Source: Alloscardovia criceti DSM 17774 (GTDB lineage: Bacteria > Actinomycetota > Actinomycetes > Actinomycetales > Bifidobacteriaceae). Taken from it: 64,000 nt of DNA. A program made the position numbers and the translations under genes. The stretch's first letter is position 1, and every line of letters starts with the position of its first letter. Shown one piece after another: positions 52,756-60,891 of the stretch. The notes beneath the pieces were generated by a model. It ran no database searches. It was not told the DNA's origin and saw only the letters and a list, made by a program, of their open reading frames with translations. The stretch is taken from assembly GCF_000376885.1 (NCBI RefSeq), contig NZ_AQXR01000011.1, positions 124,001 to 188,000 of the forward strand. Reading direction: 5' to 3'.

Positions 52756-53168
52756 TAGAGAATTCTCCTCACATGTGTTAATTTCTGCACTTTTCCCTGC
52801 TTGACCAGTATGCCTATGCCATCGAAGCGCACCAGTTGAGGCGTATTCGTATGATGCTGAGCCATCCAGGATAACGCGGATTTACGCATATGCGCACACT
52901 TCAGCGGCGTTATAGCCTCTAAAGGGTCGCCATACTCGAATGAGCTGCGTGTTTTGACCTCGATGAAGACGAGAATGGGTGGATCTTCTGTGTGCTGTGC
53001 AGGGCATATCGCCACTGCATCGATTTCACCAAAACGGCATCGCCAATTGCGATCGAGGATACTCCACCCGAGTTCAGTCATATACTGACAGGCATAATCT
53101 TCGCCGATTTGCCCGAGGAGATCGGAGGAATTGCGAGGAGGAAGGGAAGCGAGTTGTGTTGTATTCAT
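52755..53168 (-). CDS. YraN/UPF0102-family endonuclease-like protein
   Basis: 137 residues with a PD-(D/E)XK-type fold: GQIGEDYACQYMTELGWSILDRNWR near 20-43, RCRFGEIDAVA with the Asp near 50, and ILVFIEVKTRSS with the E-x-K near 67-69. The family is predicted to act on DNA or Holliday-like structures, but function is not settled. The ATG at 53168 gives a compact domain; a GTG at 53201 is also possible. First gene of the yraN-comM-dprA operon, a conserved order. Confidence 0.88.
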   Translation of the reverse strand: MNTTQLASLPPRNSSDLLGQIGEDYACQYMTELGWSILDRNWRCRFGEIDAVAICPAQHTEDPPILVFIEVKTRSSFEYGDPLEAITPLKCAHMRKSALSWMAQHHTNTPQLVRFDGIGILVKQGKVQKLTHVRRIL

Positions 53169-53286
53169 ATATCCAGTGCACCATGACAAGACACAGCTCA
53201 CAGAATTAATCTGACCTTGTTAGCAAATGTGAATAACCGTGTCGAAATGCACTTTTCGTCCATACCTTAGGTTCGAAAACTTTGCA

Positions 53287-53320
53287 TAAAAAATGCAGCA
53301 GAGCTCACACCCTGCTGCAT
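53287..53320 (-). terminator. Terminator after the pyridoxamine kinase gene
   Basis: ATGCAGCAG (53293-53301) pairs with CTGCTGCAT (53312-53320); on the minus strand it is followed by a run of T (53292-53288 and beyond). Confidence 0.88.
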
Positions 53321-53363
53321 ATCGTACAGACGCTTAAAAGTCAAGCGTCATCAGTGCTCACCT

Positions 53364-54239
53364 TTAAGCTACAAGTCCAGTCAATTCAGACAAAACTAGT
53401 TCAAAGCTGACGCCACGCTCCTCAAAGTGAGGCTGGTTTCTCGTAGAGACCATAGCCTTGCGCACAAATTCACCAGCAATGTGTGCCGCCTCATCCAAAG
53501 GCTTTCCAGCCAGCACAGCACCACTCAAAGCTGAGGCAAAGGCGTCACCTGTTCCGTGAATCATGTATGGCAACTTGTCGTGCACGAGCTCGATCTTACC
53601 TGCAGAACGTGTGTCTTCAGACGCTACAAAGTTACGCAACTTGCCATCCTGACGATCGATGCCCTTCAAAACCACGTTGTGAGCACCCAAATCCAGCAAC
53701 GCATCAAGAATCTCGTTAACCTTCGCATCGTCCACATTCTGAGTTGGATACTCGCTGTCGGTTAAAATCGAAGCCTCAGTCAAGTTTGGCATCAGCACAT
53801 CCGCACCCACAGCCAAACGCTTTGTAGCATCGCACAATTCCTGCGTATAGGTTGGGTACATCTTTCCACCATCACCCATCACAGGATCTACAAGATGCAA
53901 AGCCTGAGGATATTCCTTATAGAGACGTTCTACAAGGTCCACTTGTGCAGGAGAACCCAAGAAACCGGAGTATACGGCATCCAGTTCCACGTTTTCTTCC
54001 TTCCACGCATCCAAATATCCGGACAAAATATCGGTGGTGTCATGGAAGGTGTAGGTCTTATACATTGTATGAGCCGAAAACAGTGCCGTTGGCACAGGGC
54101 ACACATCGCAGCCAGCCGCAGAAAGAATAGGGATTGCCGCCGTCAACGAGCACTTGCCGTAGCCGCACATATCATGCACGGCTGCAACGCGTGGAATGTA
54201 CTCGGGATTTCGCTGATACAGGACCTTGCTATTTGTCAT
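53364..54239 (-). CDS. Pyridoxamine/pyridoxal kinase (PdxK/PdxY-like)
   Basis: 291-residue ribokinase-fold enzyme phosphorylating vitamin B6 vitamers in the salvage pathway. AAVHDMCGYGKCSLTAAIPIL near 18-38, VDPVMGDGGKMYPTY near 118, MPNLTEASILTD near 150, and IHGTGDAFASALSGAVLAG near 234 with the catalytic Asp of GTGD. Cys-rich N-terminal loops are shared with Firmicutes-type pyridoxamine kinases. Which vitamer is preferred is not readable. PLP made here would serve enzymes such as the neighbouring MetY. A perfect 14-bp palindrome lies 22 nt before the start. Confidence 0.88.
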   Translation of the reverse strand: MTNSKVLYQRNPEYIPRVAAVHDMCGYGKCSLTAAIPILSAAGCDVCPVPTALFSAHTMYKTYTFHDTTDILSGYLDAWKEENVELDAVYSGFLGSPAQVDLVERLYKEYPQALHLVDPVMGDGGKMYPTYTQELCDATKRLAVGADVLMPNLTEASILTDSEYPTQNVDDAKVNEILDALLDLGAHNVVLKGIDRQDGKLRNFVASEDTRSAGKIELVHDKLPYMIHGTGDAFASALSGAVLAGKPLDEAAHIAGEFVRKAMVSTRNQPHFEERGVSFELVLSELTGLVA

Positions 54240-54260
54240 ATTAACCTCTCAAAATAAAAA

Positions 54261-54274
54261 TTCACATATGTGAA
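54261..54274. promoter_or_regulatory. 14-bp palindrome upstream of the pyridoxamine kinase gene
   Basis: TTCACATATGTGAA is a perfect palindrome 22 nt before the kinase ATG, so it probably lies in its 5' leader or promoter. Candidate operator. The remainder of 54275-54503, up to metY, holds AT-rich sequence with a TTGACA at 54431-54436 but no matching -10 at standard spacing. Confidence 0.45.
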
Positions 54275-54503
54275 CATGTAACCCCACACTAGCGCAGGGA
54301 AAAAACTTTTCCAAACACTGTATTACTTCGTAAACCGTGAATTTTCAAAGCTCGATAAAGCGCTATAAACAATAGTGATAATCAAAGGTGCGTGTTTCCA
54401 CAAATCAGGTCGTACAGTGGGGAGTAATCGTTGACAGTTTCAACGAAATAGACGTCGAAAAAACTTAAATAATCCGCACGCACAAATGAATTCGAGGGTA
54501 ATC

Positions 54504-55811
54504 ATGGCAGACAATGCGTATCATTTTGAAACACTCCAGCTTCACGTAGGACAGGAACAGGCAGACCCAGCAAGCGACTCGCGCGCTGTGCCGATTTATC
54601 AGACCACCTCATATGTATTCCATGATTTTGATCATGCAGAGGCGCGCTTCGGGCTCCAAGATCCGGGCAATATTTATGGACGACTCACAAATTCCACGCA
54701 GGATGTGTTTGAAAAGCGTATCGCCGCATTAGAGGGTGGCACAGCCGCGCTCGCAGTGGCGTCCGGTGCTTCTGCAGTCTTCTATGCTGTGCGCAATATT
54801 ACGGAGCAGGGAGACCATATCGTAGCCGCAAATACCATTTATGGGGGTACGTACAATCTGCTCGCACACACGCTTCCTCGTGACGGCGTGACCACCACAT
54901 TCGTGGACCCTTCTGATCCACAGAATTTTGAGGATGCCATTCAAGACAACACCAAGTTAGTATTCTTTGAAACCTTCGGAAATCCGAATTCGGATCTGGT
55001 GGATTTTGAAGCAATTTCGCAGATTGCTCACAACCATAACATTCCTGTGATCGTCGATAATACGTTTGCAACGCCGTATCTATTCCGCCCATTCGAGCAT
55101 GGTGCCGATATTGTGGTACATTCTGCCACCAAGTTCATCGGTGGACACGGCACTACACTGGGCGGTGTCATCGTGGAGGGCGGTAAGTTTGACTGGGCTG
55201 CCGTACCTGGAAAATTCCCAACTCTGACCACTCCAGATAACAGCTATCACGGTTTGAACTTCTATGAGGCCTTGGGCGGAGCTGCTTTTGTCACTCGCAT
55301 TCGTGCCATTATTTTGCGCGATACGGGTGCCGCAATTTCACCATTCAATGCGTGGATTTTGCTTCAAGGCACAGAGACTTTGTCCTTGCGCGTGGAGCGC
55401 CATGTAGAAAATGCATTGAAAGTAGTGGAATATCTGCAAAGCGTCCCAGAAGTGGAGTCCGTCAGCCATCCAAGCATCGAGGGGCGCAAGGATCACGCGC
55501 TGTATCTGAAATATTTCCCACAGGGTGCGGGTTCTATTTTCACCTTCGATATCAAGGGTGGCAAGGATGCAGCTCGCGTCTTCATCAACAATTTGAAGCT
55601 CTTTAGCCTGCTGGCGAATGTGGCTGATGTGAAGAGCTTGGTCGTGCATCCTGCTTCTACCACGCATTCTCAGGAAAGCGAGGAGGAGCTCCAGTCGCAG
55701 GGCATTTCGCAGTCCACCATCCGTTTGTCCATCGGTACCGAGCATATTGACGATATTATCGCGGATCTGAATGCGGGTTTCGAAGCCGTGCGCAAGGCGG
55801 GACTCGCATAA
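54504..55811 (+). CDS. metY: O-acetylhomoserine sulfhydrylase / Cys-Met metabolism PLP enzyme
   Basis: 435 residues. Cys/Met metabolism PLP family, fold type [11 protein letters not shown] near the N-terminus and [10 protein letters not shown] near 30 are typical of O-acetylhomoserine aminocarboxypropyltransferases; the PLP Lys is in [13 protein letters not shown] near 205. It makes homocysteine from O-acetylhomoserine and sulfide. The approximately 430-residue length and the sequence style favour MetY over cystathionine gamma-synthase (about 380). The ATG at 54504 has GAGGG 5 nt upstream; an ATG at 54486 is the alternative. It is followed by a terminator shared with the ROK gene. Confidence 0.92.
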   Translation: MADNAYHFETLQLHVGQEQADPASDSRAVPIYQTTSYVFHDFDHAEARFGLQDPGNIYGRLTNSTQDVFEKRIAALEGGTAALAVASGASAVFYAVRNITEQGDHIVAANTIYGGTYNLLAHTLPRDGVTTTFVDPSDPQNFEDAIQDNTKLVFFETFGNPNSDLVDFEAISQIAHNHNIPVIVDNTFATPYLFRPFEHGADIVVHSATKFIGGHGTTLGGVIVEGGKFDWAAVPGKFPTLTTPDNSYHGLNFYEALGGAAFVTRIRAIILRDTGAAISPFNAWILLQGTETLSLRVERHVENALKVVEYLQSVPEVESVSHPSIEGRKDHALYLKYFPQGAGSIFTFDIKGGKDAARVFINNLKLFSLLANVADVKSLVVHPASTTHSQESEEELQSQGISQSTIRLSIGTEHIDDIIADLNAGFEAVRKAGLA

Positions 55812-55835
55812 ATTCTAAAAATTGAGCCATAAAAT

Positions 55836-55874
55836 TTCAGGGCGGTAGATGGTATGCACATCTGCGGCCCTGAA
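55836..55874. terminator. Hairpin between convergent metY and ROK genes
   Basis: TTCAGGGC (55836-55843) pairs with GCCCTGAA (55867-55874), with a nested AGATG/CATCT helix (55847-55851/55859-55863). On the minus strand it is followed by ATTTTATGG. It fits a bidirectional terminator. Confidence 0.7.
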
Positions 55875-55909
55875 CTTGTTCCTGTGTCGTTAAGTATTAA
55901 AAGGTTCGT

Positions 55910-57049
55910 TTATGGGTTGAGCAGCGAATCCAAATAATCTTGAGCCAGTACGTAAGCTGCTCCAATAATCGCTTGGTCAGGATTGCACGCACTTTTGATG
56001 ACATTAGGGTTTTTCGCCTCATTTAAGGTTTTCAATTCTGTCAACAGCATGCTCGGTGCCAGCGCGCGCACACGGGAACGTAACTCGGAAATATCCGAAC
56101 TATCCAAGTATTGGGCCACCTCGCCGCCCACAATAACCGGCACCTGCACAACCATGCGAATATTGTGAATCAACAGTGCTAAATAATCGAGATACGTATT
56201 AAAAACCTTCGTATGCGTGTAATCGCTGTCACGCACATGATTCATAAATCTCCACACCGTCGAATCATGGATGCCCGAGGATTTCAGCAGAGCCTGCGCG
56301 CTGCAATACAACTGAGCGCACCCATACTGGCCACACTCGCACTGGGGAATATCATCGCCTAAAGCGTGAGGGAAAAGTGTGGTGTGCTCTACAAAACTGG
56401 AATTTTTCACATATCGTCCGCCGCGGATAAAGGCGCTACTCATGGTGGAATTCAGATACAAGCATGCCGCCTCTTTAAGCTGTGGCTGGAAGAGGGTTTC
56501 TGCAGCTGCCTGAGCTAGCGGCTCTCGCATAATACGCACCGGATAGCTCATGCGAGACTCAATGGTCTCACGAATTCGATTTTCGCTAGAATCATCCAAA
56601 GCCGCATGAGGTGCCACGATGACACCAATACCGCGCAAATGCCGTGTATCAATGGCACTGGTTGCGATAAACGATTCTATTGCCATCGCCAAGCCATCGT
56701 AAAAACCCGCAGCCTTAAAATCATCTAAATTGAGCGAATCGCGCGAGACAATATCGCCCCGAAGATTTGTGGCAATCACATGAACCGTGCGTTTGCGTAC
56801 CAGCACCCCGATGCAAATACACCGCGAATATGCAAAAGAATAGGCGTCCTTTTTGCGTCCACCAGTGGAATCAAAAACGCCCTGCGTTTGCGTCACATAC
56901 CGCAATTCCTGCAAACGTTTCAGCGCTGAGGCAATCGTTGGCATGCTCACGGACAATTTTTCTGCCAAACCCGCGCGTGAAATACCTTCATTAGTAATAA
57001 TCGTGCGCAAAACAGCATGCTCAGTTCGACTCAGACGCTTGGAATTCAT
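55910..57049 (-). CDS. ROK-family transcriptional regulator
   Basis: 379 residues. N-terminal winged helix (LSRTEHAVLRTIITNEGISRAGLAEKLSVSMPTIASALKRL, about 6-45) joined to a ROK (NagC/XylR-like) sugar-kinase-fold domain. The zinc motif CECGQYGC is at about 234-241. The glucokinase-type phosphate loop is not evident, so it is a regulator rather than a kinase. It probably senses a sugar; the effector is unknown. A response regulator gene lies 64 nt upstream in the same direction, and no catabolic gene is adjacent. Confidence 0.85.
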   Translation of the reverse strand: MNSKRLSRTEHAVLRTIITNEGISRAGLAEKLSVSMPTIASALKRLQELRYVTQTQGVFDSTGGRKKDAYSFAYSRCICIGVLVRKRTVHVIATNLRGDIVSRDSLNLDDFKAAGFYDGLAMAIESFIATSAIDTRHLRGIGVIVAPHAALDDSSENRIRETIESRMSYPVRIMREPLAQAAAETLFQPQLKEAACLYLNSTMSSAFIRGGRYVKNSSFVEHTTLFPHALGDDIPQCECGQYGCAQLYCSAQALLKSSGIHDSTVWRFMNHVRDSDYTHTKVFNTYLDYLALLIHNIRMVVQVPVIVGGEVAQYLDSSDISELRSRVRALAPSMLLTELKTLNEAKNPNVIKSACNPDQAIIGAAYVLAQDYLDSLLNP

Positions 57050-57113
57050 ACCAAGACTTTAGCATGTGGCATACAAAAGAGGGTCTTGTTTTTGGTCCTG
57101 CTGAAGACCGAGC

Positions 57114-57812
57114 TCATCCGTTCTCATGCATGCGAGGCAGTGGCACATTCGGATGATATTTATGAAGTAACGCATTTTCGTAAGCATACGACACAATATG
57201 CTGGCGATTCGAAGCATTAATTTTGAACATAATGCTCTTGATATGAGACTTCACTGTATCGATGGAAATATGAAGATTACTAGCCACTTGCTTATTGGAG
57301 AAGCCCTCCGCAATTTGCAAAATCACATCGCGCTCGCGATGGGTGAGCTTGCCAAATTCATAATCCTCCACACAGTCATCCCTCTTGGGTGGTTTCTGCC
57401 CCAAAGTCTGACTTTCGGAGCCTTCGGGACGGTTGTGCACATCCGCGATCATGGCAAATAACGTGTGCGAATCCGTATCTTTGAGCAGGAATTCAGAGGC
57501 GCCAAAGTTCAGCGCATGATGACGCAGCTGAGGAGTACAGGTATCGTTGAGGATAATCACTTTGGTACGTGGATACTCGGCGCGAATGATGCGCGTGGCT
57601 TCCAGGCCGTCCATAGTGGGCATATGGATATCCATAAGGACCACATCCGGCTTTAAACGACGCGTGGCTTCGATGGCATCTAAGCCGTTGAATGCGCTGG
57701 CGACGACGGTAAAATCATCCTGACTCGATATGAGATTCGAAATCATTTCATTGATAAGATTTTGGTCATCAGCAACAACAATGCGTATCAATTGCTTCTC
57801 AAACTCTGTCAC
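57114..57812 (-). CDS. LuxR/NarL-type response regulator (orphan)
   Basis: 232 residues. Receiver domain (IRIVVADDQNLINEM near 10, phospho-acceptor Asp in VVLMDIHMPTMDG near 59, and ILNDTCTPQLRHHALNFGASEFLLKD with its Thr and Lys) plus a LuxR helix-turn-helix (LTHRERDVILQIAEGFSNKQVASNLHIS, about 154-207). Control of transcription by phosphorylation is expected, but no histidine kinase gene is next to it. The start is uncertain: the frame is open to a GTG at 57884, yet that adds 24 residues with no receiver homology and includes a CACCCA/TGGGTG hairpin better seen as leader. The GTG at 57812 lacks a strong ribosome site. Confidence 0.82.
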   Translation of the reverse strand: MTEFEKQLIRIVVADDQNLINEMISNLISSQDDFTVVASAFNGLDAIEATRRLKPDVVLMDIHMPTMDGLEATRIIRAEYPRTKVIILNDTCTPQLRHHALNFGASEFLLKDTDSHTLFAMIADVHNRPEGSESQTLGQKPPKRDDCVEDYEFGKLTHRERDVILQIAEGFSNKQVASNLHISIDTVKSHIKSIMFKINASNRQHIVSYAYENALLHKYHPNVPLPRMHENG

Positions 57813-57849
57813 AACACTAAAAATATCTACTTCTCGTTTTTGGCGACAC

Positions 57850-57863
57850 CACCCAAATGGGTG
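57850..57863 (-). promoter_or_regulatory. Inverted repeat upstream of the response regulator gene
   Basis: CACCCA (57850-57855) and TGGGTG (57858-57863) form a 6-bp palindrome around AA, 38 nt before the likely start at 57812. Possible operator or leader hairpin. Confidence 0.35.
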
Positions 57864-57949
57864 ATATTCTTTTTCTATTTGCACAGATTCTTTTTGTGCA
57901 GGGTATACAGTAAATCAAAACGAGTAGTCATTATCTTTTGTGCGTCTAA

Positions 57950-57974
57950 GACACGCGAATTTTGTAGGCGTGTC
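57950..57974 (-). terminator. Weak terminator-like hairpin after lacI-type gene
   Basis: GACACGC (57950-57956) pairs with GCGTGTC (57968-57974). It lies 32 nt past the stop of the minus-strand regulator gene, but no T run follows on that strand. Confidence 0.4.
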
Positions 57975-58005
57975 CGGCGTGTGCTGTGGGGTAGAGAGTG
58001 AAGAA

Positions 58006-59034
58006 TTAATCCTCCTTCAGTGGAGCTGTGGAGTCACGTTCGATGAGCACCGTTGGTAAAATGGCGCGCTGCGGCGTGTAATCTTGAGGATTTTCATGAC
58101 TTTTCACGATCATCTGCAAGGCTGCCTGAGCCATATCCTCGATGGGCTGACGAACGGTGGTTAATTGCGGACTAAGATACTGAGCAGTTTGAATATCGTC
58201 AAAACCGACGACCGATAATTCCTCAGGAATGGAAATATTGAGCTGGCGCGCAGCTTCATAAATGCCCATACACTGCAAATCGCTGGAACCGAAAATTGCC
58301 GTTGGTCGATGATTTGGATCCTTTAGAAGCTTCAAGGCAACCTGTAAAGCCCCATCCACCGTAAAATCGCCCTCATCGGTAAATGCGGGATTGTACTCGA
58401 TATCGGCCTCGGCAAGAGCGGCCTTATAACCATCAAATCGCGCGCGCGAGCAGAGCATGGTGTGCGGTCCGGTGATAATACCGATATCTTTGTGTCCTTG
58501 TGCGATGAGATAACGTGTGGCTGTGAGTCCGCCATTCCAGTCGTCAGCTTGCACGGAAGAATCCTGTGAATTCGGGTTGCCTGCAGGATCGAGAATGACA
58601 TAGGGGATGTGGTGCTCATCCAAGCGTTTATGTTCTTCATTCGTCAGCTTCGAAAATACCAGAATGACACCATGTGGTGAACGTCGAATGACGCCATCGA
58701 TCCAGCTTGCATCCGGATGTGAGCGGTTTCCGCTTTCGGTGGTAATAACGCTTAATCCTAAGGATTTTGCGGCATTAAGCACGCCGCGAAGCACTTCGAG
58801 GCTCCATACCGTATCGAAAGATTGAAGCACAACCTCGATGTACTCACTTTGAGTGGAGGGGTTATTTCTACGGACATAATGATTGTCGATGAGTGCCTGT
58901 GCGATGATTTCACGCGTTTGAGAAGCTACGTCGCTTCTCCCATTGAGTACTTTTGACACGGTGGCTAGCGAAAAGCCTGTTTCTAGCGCAATATCTGAGA
59001 GCTGCTTCCTGCGTGTTGGTTCTGCCGGTTTCAT
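58006..59034 (-). CDS. LacI-family transcriptional regulator of the xyloside operon
   Basis: 342 residues. The N-terminal LacI HTH (LSDIALETGFSLATVSKVLNGR, about 12-33) is followed by a periplasmic-binding-like sensor domain (VVLQSFDTVWSLEVLRGVLNAA near 65, VVGFDDIQTAQYLSPQLTTVRQP near 275-297). The ATG at 59034 has an excellent site, AAGGAGGG; in-frame upstream starts would fall in a 39-bp palindrome. That palindrome lies in its own leader, indicating autoregulation, and more CGAAA/TTTCG sites stand before the divergent sugar ABC operon. The effector is probably a xylose- or arabinose-containing oligosaccharide, judged only from the GH43 gene. Confidence 0.92.
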   Translation of the reverse strand: MKPAEPTRRKQLSDIALETGFSLATVSKVLNGRSDVASQTREIIAQALIDNHYVRRNNPSTQSEYIEVVLQSFDTVWSLEVLRGVLNAAKSLGLSVITTESGNRSHPDASWIDGVIRRSPHGVILVFSKLTNEEHKRLDEHHIPYVILDPAGNPNSQDSSVQADDWNGGLTATRYLIAQGHKDIGIITGPHTMLCSRARFDGYKAALAEADIEYNPAFTDEGDFTVDGALQVALKLLKDPNHRPTAIFGSSDLQCMGIYEAARQLNISIPEELSVVGFDDIQTAQYLSPQLTTVRQPIEDMAQAALQMIVKSHENPQDYTPQRAILPTVLIERDSTAPLKED

Positions 59035-59052
59035 GTTCCCTCCTTTTCTTGA

Positions 59053-59091
59053 GTGTATCATATTTTCGAAAGTTTCGAAAATATGATACAC
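59053..59091. promoter_or_regulatory. 39-bp perfect palindrome, LacI-type operator
   Basis: Two perfect 19-nt arms (59053-59071 and 59073-59091) flank a central G at 59072. The core is CGAAA-G-TTTCG, a LacI-style operator core, extended by an unusually long ATATGATACA arm. It lies 19 nt before the LacI-family start, inside its leader. It could also fold as a long RNA hairpin. Confidence 0.8.
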
Positions 59092-59171
59092 GTTCTATTG
59101 ATATTCCGTTTATTATCAAGGCTTTGAAATGCATGAGATTCGTCATCATATCAAAGAGTTAATTCGACGAA

Positions 59172-59200
59172 TTGACTAAGTATTTCTTCCTTGATAATAT
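59172..59200 (+). promoter_or_regulatory. Probable promoter of the sugar ABC operon
   Basis: TTGACT (59172-59177) and TAATAT (59195-59200) at exactly 17-nt spacing. A TCGAAA (59208-59213) and TTTCGA (59227-59232) pair follows at the predicted start site, which would allow repression by the divergent LacI-type protein. Confidence 0.6.
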
Positions 59201-59295
59201 CATAATGTCGAAAATAAAAGATATACTTTCGATAAGAAAGTTTAGATTGGATGCGCGAAGTGGCGTAAATGATAGAAATATCAATGAGAAAGATA

Positions 59296-59308
59296 TCGAA
59301 ACTTTCGA
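59296..59308. promoter_or_regulatory. Second LacI-type operator
   Basis: TCGAAA-C-TTTCGA is a perfect palindrome around a single C, with the same CGAAA-N-TTTCG core as the 39-bp site. It lies 38 nt before the lipoprotein start. Confidence 0.65.
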
Positions 59309-59313
59309 AAATG

Positions 59314-59327
59314 TTTACCTAGGTAAA
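59314..59327. promoter_or_regulatory. TTTACC-type palindrome
   Basis: TTTACCTAGGTAAA is a perfect 14-bp palindrome between the second LacI-type site and the Shine-Dalgarno AGGAG (59334-59338). It may bind another regulator or form a leader hairpin. Confidence 0.45.
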
Positions 59328-59345
59328 TAGGTGAGGAGAAAAACA

Positions 59346-60629
59346 ATGAAGTTCAAGCAAATTGCTGCAGCTGGATTAGCAGTTGCTACGCTCATCGGTA
59401 TTGCTGGTTGTGGTAGCAGCTCAAATACCACTGCAGATGGCAAAACAGAAATCGTGATTTGGCATAATTCCACCACTGGTGATGGAAAGCAGTACTGGAC
59501 CGATGCCGCAGCAGACTATATGAAGGCAAATCCAGACGTATCTATCAAAATTGAAGCCATTCAAAATGAAGATCTCGATGGAAAGCTTCAAACAGCTTTG
59601 CAAGATCCGGACTCCGCGCCAGATATCTTCCTGAGTCGTGGTGGTCAAAAGCTTCAGGATATGGTCGAAGCGGGCCAAGTCATGGATATAACAGACAAGC
59701 TGGATAGCGACGTTAAAACTCAAATGAAAACAGCGCTCACCTCTCAGACGGTAGATGGCCAAGTTTATGGAATGCCACTGTCTGTGCTCCCAGGCGGTAT
59801 GTGGTATTCCAAGGACCTCTTCGCACAAGCGGGGATTACGCAAACGCCTACCACGTGGGATGAGTTTACCGACGCCGTGGCTAAGCTGAAGGATGCAGGC
59901 ATTACGCCAATTGCTTTGGGTGGCAAGGATGCATGGCCAGCTGCACACTGGTATTACTGGTTTGCTCTGCGTGAGTGCTCTGCCTCTGCGTTCTCTAAGG
60001 CGCAGACCGAAAAGAATTTTGATGATGCATGCTGGACCCGTGCAGGCGAAGATGTGCAAAAGCTCAAGGATTTGGATGCGTTTAATGATGGCTATCTCAC
60101 CACTCCAGCTCAGCAGGGTGCAAATTCTTCGGCTGGTTTGATTGCGAACCATATGGCTGCTATGGAGCTTATGGGTGGCTGGGATCCAGGTGTGATCCGC
60201 GACCTGACTCCAGATAAGAAGGACTTGGCAGATCTTGGTTACTTTGCATTCCCTACAATTGATGGTGGTGAAGGCGACCCAACGGCCATTATGGGTGGTG
60301 CAGATGCTATGTCCGTCAGCTCGAGCGCTCCAGAGCAGGCTGTCGATTTCTTGAACTTCATTGCGCAAAAGGAGTATCAGGAAAAGTATGCATCCGCATT
60401 TTCGACCATTCCTGCATCTGAAGAAGCCCAGGAAGCAGTGACAAACTCCGCTTTGTTGGAAGTGCTTCCGGTATATAAGAAGGCTAGCACTGTTTCTTTG
60501 TGGCTCGACACCGTGCTCGGACAAAATATCGGAAATGCGTTGAATGAAGGTGTAGTAAACCTTCTGGCAGATAAGGGCACCGCTCAAGACATTATCAAGA
60601 ATGTTGAAGACGCTGCCAAGAAGGGCTAA
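59346..60629 (+). CDS. Sugar ABC transporter substrate-binding lipoprotein
   Basis: 427 residues. Signal peptide with lipobox IAGC (MKFKQIAAAGLAVATLIGIAGC), so lipid-anchored outside the cell. Family 1 extracellular solute-binding protein: EIVIWHNSTTGDGKQYWTDAAADY near 40, PDIFLSRGG near 100, and AMSVSSSAPEQAVDFLNFIAQKEYQ near 325. It binds an oligosaccharide, probably xylosidic given the GH43 gene downstream. The ATG at 59346 has AGGAG 7 nt upstream; a GTG at 59331 overlaps that site. It is followed by a 262-nt structured gap before the permease genes, which probably sets it at a higher level than the permeases. Confidence 0.92.
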   Translation: MKFKQIAAAGLAVATLIGIAGCGSSSNTTADGKTEIVIWHNSTTGDGKQYWTDAAADYMKANPDVSIKIEAIQNEDLDGKLQTALQDPDSAPDIFLSRGGQKLQDMVEAGQVMDITDKLDSDVKTQMKTALTSQTVDGQVYGMPLSVLPGGMWYSKDLFAQAGITQTPTTWDEFTDAVAKLKDAGITPIALGGKDAWPAAHWYYWFALRECSASAFSKAQTEKNFDDACWTRAGEDVQKLKDLDAFNDGYLTTPAQQGANSSAGLIANHMAAMELMGGWDPGVIRDLTPDKKDLADLGYFAFPTIDGGEGDPTAIMGGADAMSVSSSAPEQAVDFLNFIAQKEYQEKYASAFSTIPASEEAQEAVTNSALLEVLPVYKKASTVSLWLDTVLGQNIGNALNEGVVNLLADKGTAQDIIKNVEDAAKKG

Positions 60630-60690
60630 GCCCATATTCACGAGTTGGCAGTTGTTCAACTCTGGCATAAAAACATATCCAAATTTTTCC

Positions 60691-60847
60691 CTATCAGGGG
60701 AGAGATGTGGTGATGAGCCATATCTGAACCAGCCTCGCCCCTGATAGAGATCTCCATTAACACAGGTACCACACGCATTGCCTTGACCGTGAGGTCATCC
60801 ATCGGCATCTGCGTTATCTCCAGTAGTTGCTTGGGTAATGCGTGTGG
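60691..60847 (+). other. Structured intercistronic RNA between binding protein and permease genes
   Basis: Two long helices: CTATCAGGGG (60691-60700) with 60738-60747, and CCACACGCATT (60769-60779) with AATGCGTGTGG (60837-60847), the latter extending by several G-C/G.U pairs. Inside the second lies GACC-GTGA-GGTC (60885-equivalent position is 60785-60796). No T run follows the first stem. Likely a processing or attenuation element that differentially stabilises the upstream message. Confidence 0.5.
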
Positions 60848-60891
60848 ATCCCACTCATCGGTGTCGAAAAAGACTCGAAAGGAAGTCTGAA

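Noticed and set aside
54431-54470. TTGACA promoter of metY
   Set aside because: No -10 hexamer at 16-18 nt spacing was found; only TTAAAT much further on.
60838-60891. N-terminal extension of the MalF-like permease
   Set aside because: It lies in the folded intercistronic region, and the ATG at 60892 has a better Shine-Dalgarno.
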